From the NCBI RefSeq assembly GCF_007748095.1, contig NZ_CP036287.1, forward strand, positions 6,138,001 to 6,202,000: a stretch of 64,000 nt of DNA, written 5' to 3'. The position numbers were made by a program, and so were the translations under genes. Positions within the stretch are counted from its first letter, which is position 1. Every line of letters begins with the position of its first letter. The stretch comes from Engelhardtia mirabilis. GTDB lineage: Bacteria; Planctomycetota; UBA1135; GCA-002686595. Shown one piece after another: positions 1 to 9,385 of this stretch. The notes beneath the pieces are model-generated. The model had not been told where the DNA came from, ran no database searches, and worked only from the letters and a program-made list of their open reading frames with translations.

Positions 1-810
1 GAAGTCGTAGCGGTCCTGGCGCGAGACCCGGGCAGAGCCCGCGGCCTGATCTTCGGCCATCTGGACCACGGCCTGGGTCAGGGTGGCTTCGTCGCCGACG
101 GAGGGCACGACGCCCAGGTCGCCCTTGGACTCGTAGAAGCTGAAGCCGATGTCCGTCCCGACGCTGTCCAGCGTCAGGAGCTGACCCCACAGCTCGGCGC
201 TGCCGATGCTGGCGTAGTCCGCCGCGCGGGCGAAGTTCACGCCGAAGTCACCGAAGGGATTCGAAACACTGGCCCCCTCGTAGATCGACATCTGCGCGAA
301 GATCGTCTCCGGCGTGCCCGGGTCGTCGCCGGGGACCCAGAAGTAGGCGTACTGGGGCGAGTCGTTCGTCGCGCGGGTGGATCGTGCCGTCCACATCTGC
401 AGCTCGGGGGTGCTGCCCCCTTGGCCGTTGCCGCCGCCGCCGGTCTCGATCAGGCTCTGATCGATCTGGGCCAGGTAGGCACCCTGATTGACCATCACAG
501 GGTAGGCCGTCTGGCGCGCCATCCCGAGGATCAGGTTGATCGTCCCGAGGGCCTCCATCGACGGGTCGTAGACGTACTCGTTCTGCTCGTCGGTGAAGTA
601 GTCCGCACCGACGGGGAAGTCGCCGACCCCGGCGCCGGGTGCGACCGTTCCGCCAGCGGTGGCGCTCGAGCTCGACCCGGTGTCGGCGGTCAGGACCGAG
701 ATCTCACTGGGGCCTTCGAGCCCCGAGATCGAACCAGAGGTGCCAGCCCCGCCGCCACCACAGGCAGCGAGGGGCAGGAGCGGGATGGCGACAATCAACT
801 TGCGACGCAT
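1..810 (-). CDS. Secreted lipoprotein of unknown function (3' part beyond window)
   Basis: The first 270 codons of a gene that runs off the left edge; no in-frame stop is seen. The ATG at 810 opens a lipoprotein signal peptide: an RRK n-region, a short hydrophobic stretch and the lipobox LAAC ending at Cys17, then a Gly-rich linker. A second Gly-rich stretch (GGGGNGQGG) lies near residue 125. The rest is acidic with scattered Tyr, Trp and Phe and no motif I recognise. It lies downstream of the MauG-like peroxidase and YtkA-like lipoprotein on the same strand, separated by 290 bp with a small hairpin, so it may be a separate unit. Coding is clear from codon bias and the signal peptide; the function is unknown. 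Confidence 0.75.
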   Translation of the reverse strand, partial: MRRKLIVAIPLLPLAACGGGGAGTSGSISGLEGPSEISVLTADTGSSSSATAGGTVAPGAGVGDFPVGADYFTDEQNEYVYDPSMEALGTINLILGMARQTAYPVMVNQGAYLAQIDQSLIETGGGGNGQGGSTPELQMWTARSTRATNDSPQYAYFWVPGDDPGTPETIFAQMSIYEGASVSNPFGDFGVNFARAADYASIGSAELWGQLLTLDSVGTDIGFSFYESKGDLGVVPSVGDEATLTQAVVQMAEDQAAGSARVSRQDRYDF

Positions 811-838
811 GAACCTTCGTCCGGCTAGGGGGTGTGTT

Positions 839-856
839 CCCCGGGTCTGTCCGGGG
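839..856. terminator. Short GC hairpin, possible terminator
   Basis: CCCCGG and CCGGGG pair perfectly around the 6-nt loop GTCTGT. It lies between the peroxidase stop and the start of the next lipoprotein gene on the minus strand. There is no T-run, so it could equally be a 5'-leader structure. Confidence 0.3.
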
Positions 857-1100
857 TGGCCAGCGGCGCTGTCGTCTCTCCGTCGACGGGCGATCTGGCT
901 CGGAACGCGGCCGTCGATCCACTGCCGCCCCCTCGATCGAGGTTCGACAGTTCGCCCCAGCAGGAGCGCGGCCCGACCACCAGCCCCACGCATCGATCCG
1001 CCGGGCGTATCCCCTGGAGACCGAACGGCGAAATGCGAAATCTCAGGCCCCATGGCCCCTCGGAGAGGCCGATCAGCCGCGCCGAGGACCAGACCGGACC

Positions 1101-2585
1101 TCAGTCGGCCAGCTGGCGAAGCTCGGCCCGACTCGGCGGCCCCCACAACTCCAGCGGGGGCGCGGCTCCCCGCAAGCTCAGCAGGAACGCCTCGAGGTCG
1201 GCCAACTGCCCCTCGTCGAGATCCAGCGGAACCAGGATCGCTTCCCCTCCGTGGGCATTGCGGCGCGCACCCGCGAGGGTGTTGTAGTGACGCAGCACCT
1301 CGCCCAGGCTCGCGAACTCACCGCGGTGCATGTACGGCCCCGGCCCGAGGTCGCGCAGGCTCGGCGTCTTGAACTCGGCGTACTGGTGCGGGCGGCGCGG
1401 AAGGAAGCGCAGCTTCTGCGCGCCGCTCGCATCGGGGTCGTCGGAGTACTCGCCCAGCCCACCGAAGGGGTCCTCGCGCACGAGCTCGATCCCCAGGTGG
1501 CGGCCGCGGTCGGGCCGACCGTCGTCCTCGAAGGGCAACAGGGTGTCGTGGAACTCGTAGTCGGTGAACAGCGGCCCGTTGTGGCAGGTGTGGCAGTTGG
1601 CGCGACCGAAGAAGAGCTCGAGGCCGCGCAGCGCCGAGGGATTGCGCGCTCCTCCAAGATCGAGCGCTGCGTCGCGCTCCAGCGCGGTCGTCGAGTCAGG
1701 CGCCGCAGGCGAAGGGACCTCCGCCGCGGGCTCGAGCAGCCTCGCGGCCTGCCGGTCACCCGACTGCACCGCCGCGACGAATCGATCGAAGGGCGCCGGT
1801 CCGCTGACCAACTGACGCTCGTAGGCCGCGAGGGCCTTGCCGACGTACACGAAGACCTGGTCGACTTCGCGGCGCAGCTCCGGGTCCATGGCCGCCCAGG
1901 CCTGTGAGAGGGGGTGGTCCGCGTCGTGCCACACCGGGCGGGCGTGCTCGTCCGCGCGATCCAGCCCCTCGAGTGCCGGCAGGGGACCGAACACTGCTTC
2001 CAGCGCCGCGGCGAGGTCGGGATCGGCGAGCACCGTCCGCACCACGTGCACCCGCGACGTGTTCTGCTCGCGCGCCGCCTCGAGCGGGCCCAGGGCCTGG
2101 GACCACAGGCTGTCCTTGCGCCCGTCCCAACCGAGCCAGCGCAGGTGGCCCACGTTCAACAGACCCGGCGTGCGGCGCAGGTGATCGCCCGGCGCGACGC
2201 GATGGACCTCGCCGTCGTCGAAGCCGAGCTCGGGCACGTGGCAGGTGGCGCAGGAGGTCTGACCGTCGTCGGACAGGCGCGGATCGAAGAACAGCGCGCG
2301 CCCGAGCAGAGCCGCCCGCCGATCGTCGGCCACTCGGTTGGTGGGGTCGGCCGGAACCGGGGGCAGCGGCGACCCCTGGCTGACCAGTTGCCAGCGCGCC
2401 GGATCGAGCTCGATCGGCAGGGCCATCAGGGCCAACTCGAGGGGCGTCGCCTGCCGCGGCGCAGGGTCGCCCGCATCACGCCCGGGCCCCGCACAGGCCC
2501 ACAACAGGGCCGCACTACCGAGGGCCATCGCCCCCGCCGCCCACTCGGCGGCGCCGCGCTCCTGCCTGGAACCAGCCACCCTCAC
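1101..2585 (-). CDS. MauG-like di-heme cytochrome c peroxidase lipoprotein
   Basis: A periplasmic di-heme enzyme of the bacterial cytochrome c peroxidase/MauG family, 494 residues. Heme-binding motifs are CATCH (Cys112, Cys115, His116) and CHTCH (Cys331, Cys334, His335). The N-terminus ends in a lipobox-like LLWAC at Cys31. The start is chosen at GTG 2585 because it overlaps the upstream stop (GTGA) and supplies arginines before the hydrophobic segment; GTG 2579 and ATG 2528 are alternatives. Family members reduce peroxide or oxidise protein side chains (MauG, MbnH). The coupled upstream gene encodes a Cys-rich YtkA-like lipoprotein, a likely partner or substrate. Which of the two activities it has cannot be told from sequence alone. 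Confidence 0.9.
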   Translation of the reverse strand: MRVAGSRQERGAAEWAAGAMALGSAALLWACAGPGRDAGDPAPRQATPLELALMALPIELDPARWQLVSQGSPLPPVPADPTNRVADDRRAALLGRALFFDPRLSDDGQTSCATCHVPELGFDDGEVHRVAPGDHLRRTPGLLNVGHLRWLGWDGRKDSLWSQALGPLEAAREQNTSRVHVVRTVLADPDLAAALEAVFGPLPALEGLDRADEHARPVWHDADHPLSQAWAAMDPELRREVDQVFVYVGKALAAYERQLVSGPAPFDRFVAAVQSGDRQAARLLEPAAEVPSPAAPDSTTALERDAALDLGGARNPSALRGLELFFGRANCHTCHNGPLFTDYEFHDTLLPFEDDGRPDRGRHLGIELVREDPFGGLGEYSDDPDASGAQKLRFLPRRPHQYAEFKTPSLRDLGPGPYMHRGEFASLGEVLRHYNTLAGARRNAHGGEAILVPLDLDEGQLADLEAFLLSLRGAAPPLELWGPPSRAELRQLAD

Positions 2586-3112
2586 AGGTCCAGGTCGAAG
2601 GTCGCGCGGGACGCGATCCCGCCGCGCACCACGTCCACGTGGAGCTGCCAGAAGCCGGGCATGTGGAGCAGCATCCCCTCGACGCGATAGTGCCCCGCGC
2701 CCAGCTCGGTGGTCTGCGGCACGTAGTTCATGCCGTGGCCATGGTCGGGCATGAAGGCCGAGACGCCCACCTCGGCGCCGGTGACCGGCTCGGCACCGTC
2801 CAGGAGCTCCAACTCGAGGGCGAAGAGGCGGTTGGTGGGTGTCTCCCCTTCGACCCCGCGCCAGCGCACCCGCGTCGCGCCATCCAGGGTCAGCCCGGAG
2901 TGCCAGCCCTCGGCGTCGGCCGTGAGCAGGCCCGTGCTCGGCATCGACTCGGGCCGCCGCGCCCCGCAGGTGCAGGGGTCCCCCGGGCAGGCGCACTCCG
3001 CGCCCTCGCAGGCGCAGGCCGCCGACCCCGCGCCGCCCCCCCCGCCGGGTCCGGCACAGCCGATGACGATGGCGATGGAGAGGACACCCAGCAGCGGTCG
3101 AAAGTCGGTCAT
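2582..3112 (-). CDS. YtkA/FixH-like lipoprotein with a CxC-rich N-terminal segment
   Basis: A 176-residue lipoprotein with lipobox IGCA at Cys19. After a Gly-rich linker come three CxC pairs separated by four residues each (Cys33/35, 40/42, 47/49). The C-terminal half looks like the YtkA/FixH fold, with the characteristic MPDHGHGMNY and HMPGFWQLHVDV stretches rich in His and Met, which suggests copper or heme-related metal binding. Its TGA overlaps the GTG start of the MauG-like gene, so the two are probably translated together. The regular CxC array is unusual for this family and resembles a small metal-thiolate site. The metal and the relation to the peroxidase are inferred. Confidence 0.8.
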   Translation of the reverse strand: MTDFRPLLGVLSIAIVIGCAGPGGGGGAGSAACACEGAECACPGDPCTCGARRPESMPSTGLLTADAEGWHSGLTLDGATRVRWRGVEGETPTNRLFALELELLDGAEPVTGAEVGVSAFMPDHGHGMNYVPQTTELGAGHYRVEGMLLHMPGFWQLHVDVVRGGIASRATFDLDL

Positions 3113-3182
3113 GGAGAAGTCGAGGTTGCGCGCCGCTTAGGATGGTCGGCCAACGCGCCGCCGCGCCCCGATCGAATCGCCC

Positions 3183-6017
3183 ATGGACGCCATCTTCCAG
3201 CCCTCGCGGGCAGCCATCGTAGCGGTCCTGGCCGCCCTCGCCCTCACCTGGGCCGCGCCCCTGGCGCAGGCCCAGGTCGGCACCGACGCCGGCCGGCCGA
3301 TCCGCTTCGGCGACCCGGCGGCCCACCGCTGGACCGAGGACTTCTTCCCCGGCTCCGAGCACGACCCGAGCATCCCGAGCCTGGACGAGCTGCTGGGCGC
3401 GCCGGCCGGCAGCCGCATGGCCCACAGCGCCGAGATCCGCGCGGCGTTCGAGACCTGGGCCGAGCTCTCGCCACGCATGCGCCTGGTCGGGCACGGTCGC
3501 ACCCACGAGGGGCGGCCGCTCTACCACGCGATCATTGCGCGACCCGATCGACTCGAGCAGTTGGACGGAATCCTCGGCGACCTCGGCCGCCTGGCCGACC
3601 CGCGCGGCCTCACCGACGCCGAGGCGAGCGGACTGATCGAGCGCCTGCCCGCGGTGGCCTGGATGGCCTACTCGATCCACGGCGACGAGACCTCTGGCGC
3701 CGACGCCGCCGGGGCCCTGGCCTGGCATCTGATCGCCGGCACCGGTCCGGACGTGACCGGCCTGCTCGACGAGCTGATCGTGATCGTCGACCCCAACCAG
3801 AACCCGGACGGGCGCGAGCGCTTCATCTCCCAGGTGGAGCAGATGGCCGGCTACGTGTCGAACCTGGACCACGCCTCCATGCAGCGCGGGCGCTGGCCCT
3901 TCGGGCGCGGCAACCACTTCCTGTTCGACATGAACCGGGACTGGATCGCCGGCGTGGCCCTCGAGACGCGCGGGCGCTGGGAGGCGATCCGCAAGTACTC
4001 GCCGCAGCTCGTGGTCGACGGGCACGAGATGGAGGCCCTCGATACCTTCCTGACCTACCCCCAGGCGGCGGCGCACCACCCGCAGTTGCCTGGAACCCTG
4101 CTGGCGTGGCAGGGACGCTTGGCCGACGACCTGGCGGGAGTCTTCGACAGCTTCGGCTGGGGCTACTACACGCGGGAATGGGCCGACGCCTGGGGCCCCT
4201 TCTACACCGATGCATGGGCTTCGCTGAGCGGCGCCGTCGGCATCCTCTACGAGCAGGCCCGCAACGGCGGCGCTCCGGTCCGACGGGCCTCGGGCGAGGT
4301 GGTGCCCTACCGCGAAGCCGTGCACGGACAGGTCGCGGCGTCGATGGCCAACCTGAACACGGTGGCCGCCGCGCGCGTGGAGCTCTTGACCGACTACCTC
4401 GCCGCGCGCCGTCAGGCCTGCGCGCCCGAGGCGGATGCGCGCGCGTTCGTGCTCGCGCCCAACGCTGCTCACCCCGAGCGGCGCGCGGCCCTCTTGGCGG
4501 TGCTCGACGGCCAGGGCATCGAGCACGAGACCGTCGGCGCGCTCGAGCTCGAGAACGCCTCCGACCGCTTCGGCGCGCACTCCGATTCGATCGAGGTGCC
4601 GCCCGGTTCGACGATCGTGCGCCTGGGTCAACCCCAGGGCCGCCTGGTCTCGGCCTACCTCGAGTTCGACACGCGCATGCCGGCGGACTACATCCAGAAG
4701 GAGCGCGCCGACCTGGAGCGCCAGGGCTACGGGAACATCTACGACGTGACCGCCTGGGACCTGGGCCACGCCTTCGACCTGGAGTGCTGGTGGGCGGACG
4801 CGCCGGCGCGCGACCTCGCGGCCTTCGAGCCCGCGCCGATCGTCGACCGCTCCAGCGACGATCCGTCCGTCTTCGCCTGGGCCGTCGACGGTTCCAGCGA
4901 CGCCGCGCCGCGCTTCGCCGCGGCGGCCATGGCGCGCGGCATCCACGTGCACCTGTCCGACCGCGGCTTCACGGCCCGGGGCCTGGCCTTCGCGCGCGGG
5001 AGCCTGCTCGTGCGCCGCCACGAGAACGAGCTCGGTGACCTCGGCCAGCAGGTGAACGCCGCGGCCCGCGCGAGCGGCGCCGCCCTCGTCGCCCTGACCA
5101 CCGGGCGCTCCCCCGACGAGGGCCCCGACCTCGGCGGCGGGCACTTCACCCTGCTGCAACGCCCGCGCGTCGGGCTCTTGTCGAACGAGCCCTTCGCCTC
5201 CGACCAGTTCGGCCACCTGTGGCACCACCTGGACGTGCGCTTGGGGCTCGACTACTCGATCCTCGACGCACAGTCCTTCGGCTCCTACGACCTGCGCCGC
5301 TTCAACGTGTTGATCCTGCCGCCGGGCTACGGCGTCGGAGGCCTGCTCGCGGACCACGCCGAAGACCTCGCGGCCTGGGTCGAGGGGGGCGGGACGTTGA
5401 TCGCCTGCGGACCGAGCGCCGCGGACCTGGCCGACGAAGAGCTGGGCCTCTCCGACGTGCGTCGACACTCGGACGTGTTGAGTGAGATTCCCGTCTACCG
5501 CGCCCAGGCCGAACACGCTCTGGCCGCCGGCACCATCGAGGTCGACGTGGAAGCCCTGTTCGCGGGCACCGGGCCCGTGGCCGGCGACGAGCTGTTGACC
5601 GAAGCCGATGGAGACGACGAGGCCCTCGCGCGGCGCGACGACTGGATGCAACGCTTCGAGCCCTACGGCGTGTTCCTGCGCGCCGCGGTCGACCAGCACC
5701 ACTGGCTGACCGCAGGGACCGGCGAGGTCATGCCGGTCTTCTTCGAGGGCTCCCACGCGCTGGTGAACTCGGGGGACACGCCGGTGCGCCTGGTCGCCGG
5801 ACCCGGCCTGCGACTGGCCGGCCTGTTGTGGCCCGAGGCCGCCGATCGCTTGCAACTGTCGGCCTACGCCACGGTCGAGGGCCGCGGCGCGGGCCAGGTG
5901 ATCCTGTTCGCCAGCAACCCGACCTTCCGCGGCTCCATGCGTGGCACCGCACGCCTGTTCTCCAACGCCGTGGTCTACGGCCCGGGCGCGGGGGCGTCTG
6001 CGCCGGTTCCGCGATGA
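3183..6017 (+). CDS. Secreted M14-family zinc carboxypeptidase
   Basis: A 944-residue secreted metallocarboxypeptidase. An N-terminal signal peptide ends near AQA-Q31. The M14 domain shows the zinc ligands in HGDET (His166, Glu169), the substrate-binding NPDGRER (Arg211) and the third ligand in VDGHEME (His281). The long C-terminal part (roughly residues 420-944) resembles the extra domains of large bacterial M14 proteins and includes a class-I-glutamine-amidotransferase-like stretch around VLILPPGYG. It is transcribed divergently from the YtkA/MauG pair, and its stop overlaps the start of the sulfatase-like gene (ATGA), which indicates an operon. The role is probably degradation of external peptides. 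Confidence 0.9.
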   Translation: MDAIFQPSRAAIVAVLAALALTWAAPLAQAQVGTDAGRPIRFGDPAAHRWTEDFFPGSEHDPSIPSLDELLGAPAGSRMAHSAEIRAAFETWAELSPRMRLVGHGRTHEGRPLYHAIIARPDRLEQLDGILGDLGRLADPRGLTDAEASGLIERLPAVAWMAYSIHGDETSGADAAGALAWHLIAGTGPDVTGLLDELIVIVDPNQNPDGRERFISQVEQMAGYVSNLDHASMQRGRWPFGRGNHFLFDMNRDWIAGVALETRGRWEAIRKYSPQLVVDGHEMEALDTFLTYPQAAAHHPQLPGTLLAWQGRLADDLAGVFDSFGWGYYTREWADAWGPFYTDAWASLSGAVGILYEQARNGGAPVRRASGEVVPYREAVHGQVAASMANLNTVAAARVELLTDYLAARRQACAPEADARAFVLAPNAAHPERRAALLAVLDGQGIEHETVGALELENASDRFGAHSDSIEVPPGSTIVRLGQPQGRLVSAYLEFDTRMPADYIQKERADLERQGYGNIYDVTAWDLGHAFDLECWWADAPARDLAAFEPAPIVDRSSDDPSVFAWAVDGSSDAAPRFAAAAMARGIHVHLSDRGFTARGLAFARGSLLVRRHENELGDLGQQVNAAARASGAALVALTTGRSPDEGPDLGGGHFTLLQRPRVGLLSNEPFASDQFGHLWHHLDVRLGLDYSILDAQSFGSYDLRRFNVLILPPGYGVGGLLADHAEDLAAWVEGGGTLIACGPSAADLADEELGLSDVRRHSDVLSEIPVYRAQAEHALAAGTIEVDVEALFAGTGPVAGDELLTEADGDDEALARRDDWMQRFEPYGVFLRAAVDQHHWLTAGTGEVMPVFFEGSHALVNSGDTPVRLVAGPGLRLAGLLWPEAADRLQLSAYATVEGRGAGQVILFASNPTFRGSMRGTARLFSNAVVYGPGAGASAPVPR

Positions 6018-7567
6018 GCGTGGTTCAGCACAGTCCGCGCGGCAGCCTCGCCCGAGCGATCTCGGCCCTGACGCTGGTCGCCGCAGCGGGCTGCTCCGGA
6101 GCCGAGCCGCCCCCGGCCGTCATCGACGAAGTGCCCCATGCACCCAGCGTGCGTCCGACCGACGTGGTGCTGTTCGTGGTCGACACCCTGCGCGCGGATC
6201 GCCTGGGGATGTACGGCTACGAGCGCCCGACCAGCCCACGGCTCGACGCCCTCGCGGCCGGTGGCACGCGCTTCGCCGACGTGACCTCCCAGTGCTCGTG
6301 GACCCAGCCGTCCATGGCCTCGATGGTCTCCGGCCGCTACCTCACCACGCAGATCTACGCGCCCGAGGCCGACGCCGTGAATCTCGCTCAGGCCTTCTCG
6401 GAAGCCGGTTACGCGACACTCGGCTTCAGCGCCAACATCCTCTTGACCGACCGCTCCGGCTTCGGGCGCGGCTTCGATCACTACGACGCGCGACCGTCGC
6501 GGCGCTCCAGCGATGAGATCCTGGCCGCACGCGAGTCCGACGAGCTCCTGGAGGACGCCTGGCCGGTGATCGAGGAGGTACTGCAGGACCCCGACCGCCC
6601 GCCGCTCCTGCTCTACATCCAGACCTTCGAGCCCCACTCGCCCTACCGCGAGCAGCGGCAGTGGCTCGACGAGCTGCCGGTCGACGCCCAGCGCATCGAG
6701 GCCGACACCCGCCCCCTGCGCGAGCTGTTCCGCGACCTGACCGAAGGCCAGGGGCGGCCGGCTCGCGGTTGGACGTCGGACTGGGCCAACATCGGCGACG
6801 GCCGCGCGCGCTACGAACGCGAGGTGCGCGAGACCGACCGGATCCTCGGCGACCTGGTCGACCGCCTGCGGGCGACGGGCCTGGCCGAGGACGCGACCTT
6901 CGCCCTGGTGGCCGACCACGGTGAAGGCCTGTGGGAGCGACCGACGCCCCTGCCCGAGGACGCCCCGGCGAGCATGCACCGCCCCACCCACTTCCTCTAC
7001 CAGGAGCACGGCGCCCACCTGGCCCCGGAGGTGCTGTTCACCCCCATGGTCCTGTGGGGAGCGCGGGTGCCGGCCGGCCTCGTGGTCGAGCAGCCGGTGG
7101 AGAACATCGACCTGTACCCGACCCTCCTGGCCCTGAACGGGATCGAGCGGCCCGCGGGCCTCGACGGGCGCGACCTGTTCGCGGGTGAATCCGCGCCGCG
7201 CCCCTTCGCCTTCTCGGTCTCCCTGCGCGGCGAGCGCGTGCGCGAGTTGGCCACCGACCTGGCCCTGATCCGCGTGCACCCGGACCGGGTGGTGCCCGGG
7301 ATCCGGCTCTACGACCGCGCCGTCGACCCCCACGAGCGGGTGGATTTGGCGGACCAGCGGCCCGAAGACGTGGCCCGCTTGGTCGCGGCCCTGGACGCCT
7401 GGCGCGCCGAGAACCCGACCGTCGACCCCCAGAGCGAGGGGCTGGATTCCGACCAGCTCGAAGCGCTCCAAGCCCTGGGCTACGGCGAGTTTCAGATCGG
7501 CGCCCGAGCCGGCGGTGGAGCGGCTGACGCGCCCGCCGACCCGACCGCGGACGACGGCCCGCCCTGA
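6014..7567 (+). CDS. Sulfatase/alkaline-phosphatase-fold lipoprotein
   Basis: A 517-residue lipoprotein (lipobox AAGC, Cys27) of the sulfatase superfamily. Metal-site motifs are visible: VVDTLRADRLG (Asp57, Asp62) and VADHGEG. The nucleophile region is SWTQPSMASMVSGRY (from Ser95). It lacks the Cys/Ser-x-Pro-x-Arg signature needed for formylglycine, so a Thr or Ser nucleophile is likely and the substrate may be a phosphate ester or phosphonate rather than a sulfate ester. The start is the ATG that overlaps the M14 stop; a longer upstream frame would run back into that gene. It is probably translationally coupled to the carboxypeptidase. Confidence 0.88.
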   Translation: MSVVQHSPRGSLARAISALTLVAAAGCSGAEPPPAVIDEVPHAPSVRPTDVVLFVVDTLRADRLGMYGYERPTSPRLDALAAGGTRFADVTSQCSWTQPSMASMVSGRYLTTQIYAPEADAVNLAQAFSEAGYATLGFSANILLTDRSGFGRGFDHYDARPSRRSSDEILAARESDELLEDAWPVIEEVLQDPDRPPLLLYIQTFEPHSPYREQRQWLDELPVDAQRIEADTRPLRELFRDLTEGQGRPARGWTSDWANIGDGRARYEREVRETDRILGDLVDRLRATGLAEDATFALVADHGEGLWERPTPLPEDAPASMHRPTHFLYQEHGAHLAPEVLFTPMVLWGARVPAGLVVEQPVENIDLYPTLLALNGIERPAGLDGRDLFAGESAPRPFAFSVSLRGERVRELATDLALIRVHPDRVVPGIRLYDRAVDPHERVDLADQRPEDVARLVAALDAWRAENPTVDPQSEGLDSDQLEALQALGYGEFQIGARAGGGAADAPADPTADDGPP

Positions 7568-7578
7568 ACGGGGCGGCC
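7556..7578 (+). terminator. Hairpin across the sulfatase stop codon
   Basis: GGCC(C)GCCC pairs with GGGCGGCC, eight pairs with one bulged C, and the TGA stop sits in the loop. No T-run follows. Possible terminator of the M14/sulfatase unit. Confidence 0.35.
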
Positions 7579-8416
7579 TACACCCTCTGTGCGCCCGCGG
7601 TTCCCGAACGACCGACGGCGTGACCGAGTCAAGGCTCGCCCACGCCGTCGAAGGTGTCGCAGGGTCCGGGGCGCGACTGCGATCTGGCAAGTCACACCCA
7701 GGGCCCCTCAGGAGGTCGGGACCGGTCGGTTACGACGCCGCGTAGACCTTCGGGACCAGCGAGCGCCGTTCGCTCGCATCGCCGGGATCGGCGGCAGCCG
7801 CTGTAGGAGGGGCGAATCCCCACTCGCCCCTGACGAGGTTGGACGCGCCGCCACCCGATCAACCCAGTTCCCCATCCAGACCACGGGGGCGGCGCGCCCT
7901 GCAACTTCTCGTCGCCCTCCAGTACGGCGATCTCGGGCAGGCGTTTCCGCGACTCGGGGAAAATCGACGGGAGGTGCCCGGCGCACCCCGGTCGAGCCCG
8001 GCGGCGCCCTCGAAGCGCTCCCGCGCCCCTACCGCTGTGCTGGCGCAGTTGCACCGAGCGGGGGTTCGGGTGGTCCGCCGACAGGTCTCGCCGGGGCCAG
8101 GGGCCCACTCCCGAGCCGCCGCGCGACCCTGGACATCCATCACGCGCACCGCACCTGCCCACGGTCCACCCACTGCCGCCAGCCCGTGACCGCCCGCCCG
8201 CTGTCCGCGCCCGCCGGACCGAGCATCGAACCGGGCCACCGTGGGGGCGGCTACCCGGCCCGCTCGGATCGCCGGAGCAACGGCAGCCAGGGACCCGAGC
8301 GGGTCACCGCCCGACCCCGGACTGGTCACCACGCCATCGCGGACCCTCTCGAACGCGGTGCCCCCGACCCGGCCCGGGCGGAGGGCGGGCCCCCCAGACC
8401 CGAGGGGTCCCGTCCT
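7568..8416. other. 849-bp intergenic region, no gene recognised
   Basis: The stretch separates convergent units (sulfatase on plus, repeat-protein pseudogene on minus). Open frames exist on both strands (for example minus 7692-8162) but they are rich in Arg, Gly and Pro, lack a recognisable domain and look like the shadows typical of GC-rich DNA. It may hold degraded remains of genes linked to the decaying repeat-protein copy, but I cannot identify any. Confidence 0.5.
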
Positions 8417-9279
8417 TCAGTCCTGACCGTCCTGACTGCTGTCGGAGAAGGGGGCGAGGTGGCAGTCGTTGTCCGCGTTTGGTCCGTAGCTCCCCGGATT
8501 CCCGCAGTCGGCGTCGGCTGCGTACCCGGCCTCGCTCTGGACTCCGCAGTTGTCATCGGCCTACCACCTCGTGCCGTCCGCATTGGGCTGGTTGCAGATC
8601 AGGTCGGTGTGCGTCGTGTTCCCAGTGGGCTTCCCGCGATCGAGGTCCTTCCATTTGCCAAAGATGCCCGGCTTCCCGCAGGTCCCGTCCTCGTAGGTCT
8701 TCCCGTCGTGTCCAGGCTTGGCGCAGGCCATGTCCTGGTTCGACTGGAAGTCGTTGACAGGCTGCGCACAAGCGTGGTCCCGGTGGTGCGCGCCTTGGGG
8801 ACCGCCCCCCGTCGGCTTGCCACACATTTCGTCGCGTTGCTCGACGCTGGGATCGGCCCCGGCCGGGCTTCCGCAGTCGATATCTGAGTGGAGGGTGCCC
8901 TCACTCTCCTGACGACCACAGTCGTTGTCCCGGCTGAACCCCTGTCCCTGGGGCGTGGTGCAAGAGTTGTCCTTGTGCACCCCACCTCCCTCGCCGCTAG
9001 GCATCGCGCAGTCAAAGTCCGGGGAGTTGGCGCCGATGTTGCAGTCTGCGTCGGCGGAGAAGATCCCGTCGTCGTCGGGGATCGCGCAGTTCCCGTCGCC
9101 GTCCTGGGGTAGCGCGCCGGCAGGCACCGCACCGAGGAAGCTCACGGTCCGTTGGCAAGACCCAGGCCGAGGACCCCACGCAGGAAGTCCCGCCGCCCTC
9201 CGCGGCGTCCGGCACGGGGGCTGCAATCCTCGGACCCGACTCCGTCGGTCTGGCTCGACTCTTCGCTCGGCTGCTTCAT
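8417..9279 (-). pseudogene. Decayed copy of the Tat-exported D-x-x-C repeat protein
   Basis: Reading from ATG 9279 gives an acidic start, a twin-arginine signal (GGRRDFLRGVLGLGLAN) and then a TGA. A one-base deletion at about 9149-9150, judged against the intact neighbour, moves the reading frame; the following frame continues the homologous SFLGAVPA and the repeats. An in-frame TAG at 8561-8563 interrupts the C-terminus, after which three more D-x-x-C repeats follow to a TGA at 8417. In one repeat the Cys codon has become Arg (CGC at 8636-8638). Fourteen Cys-containing repeats remain, all with Asp three residues before Cys. Three independent lesions make a sequencing error unlikely to be the whole explanation. 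It is the last gene downstream of the radical SAM maturase. Confidence 0.85.
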
Positions 9280-9385
9280 GCCGATTGTCTCGTGGCTGAC
9301 TTGCTGGCCTCGATCGATCGACCGGGACGTCGGTGGTCTCGCGCTCGCTCCCGGAGCCAGCTCGGTCGGATCGCTCCGCCTCGGA

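Noticed and set aside
1101..5855. 1584-codon open frame on minus opposite the M14 gene
   Set aside because: Only the part from 2585 down matches a family (MauG-like). The rest is antisense to the carboxypeptidase and has the Arg/Gly/Val composition of a shadow frame.
7692..8162. 156-codon frame on minus in the large intergenic region
   Set aside because: Low-complexity Arg/Gly/Pro sequence with no motif; I cannot separate it from chance.
8561..9226. The 221-codon frame as an intact gene
   Set aside because: Its N-terminus is out of frame with the Tat signal found upstream, and the homologous repeats continue past its stop codon.
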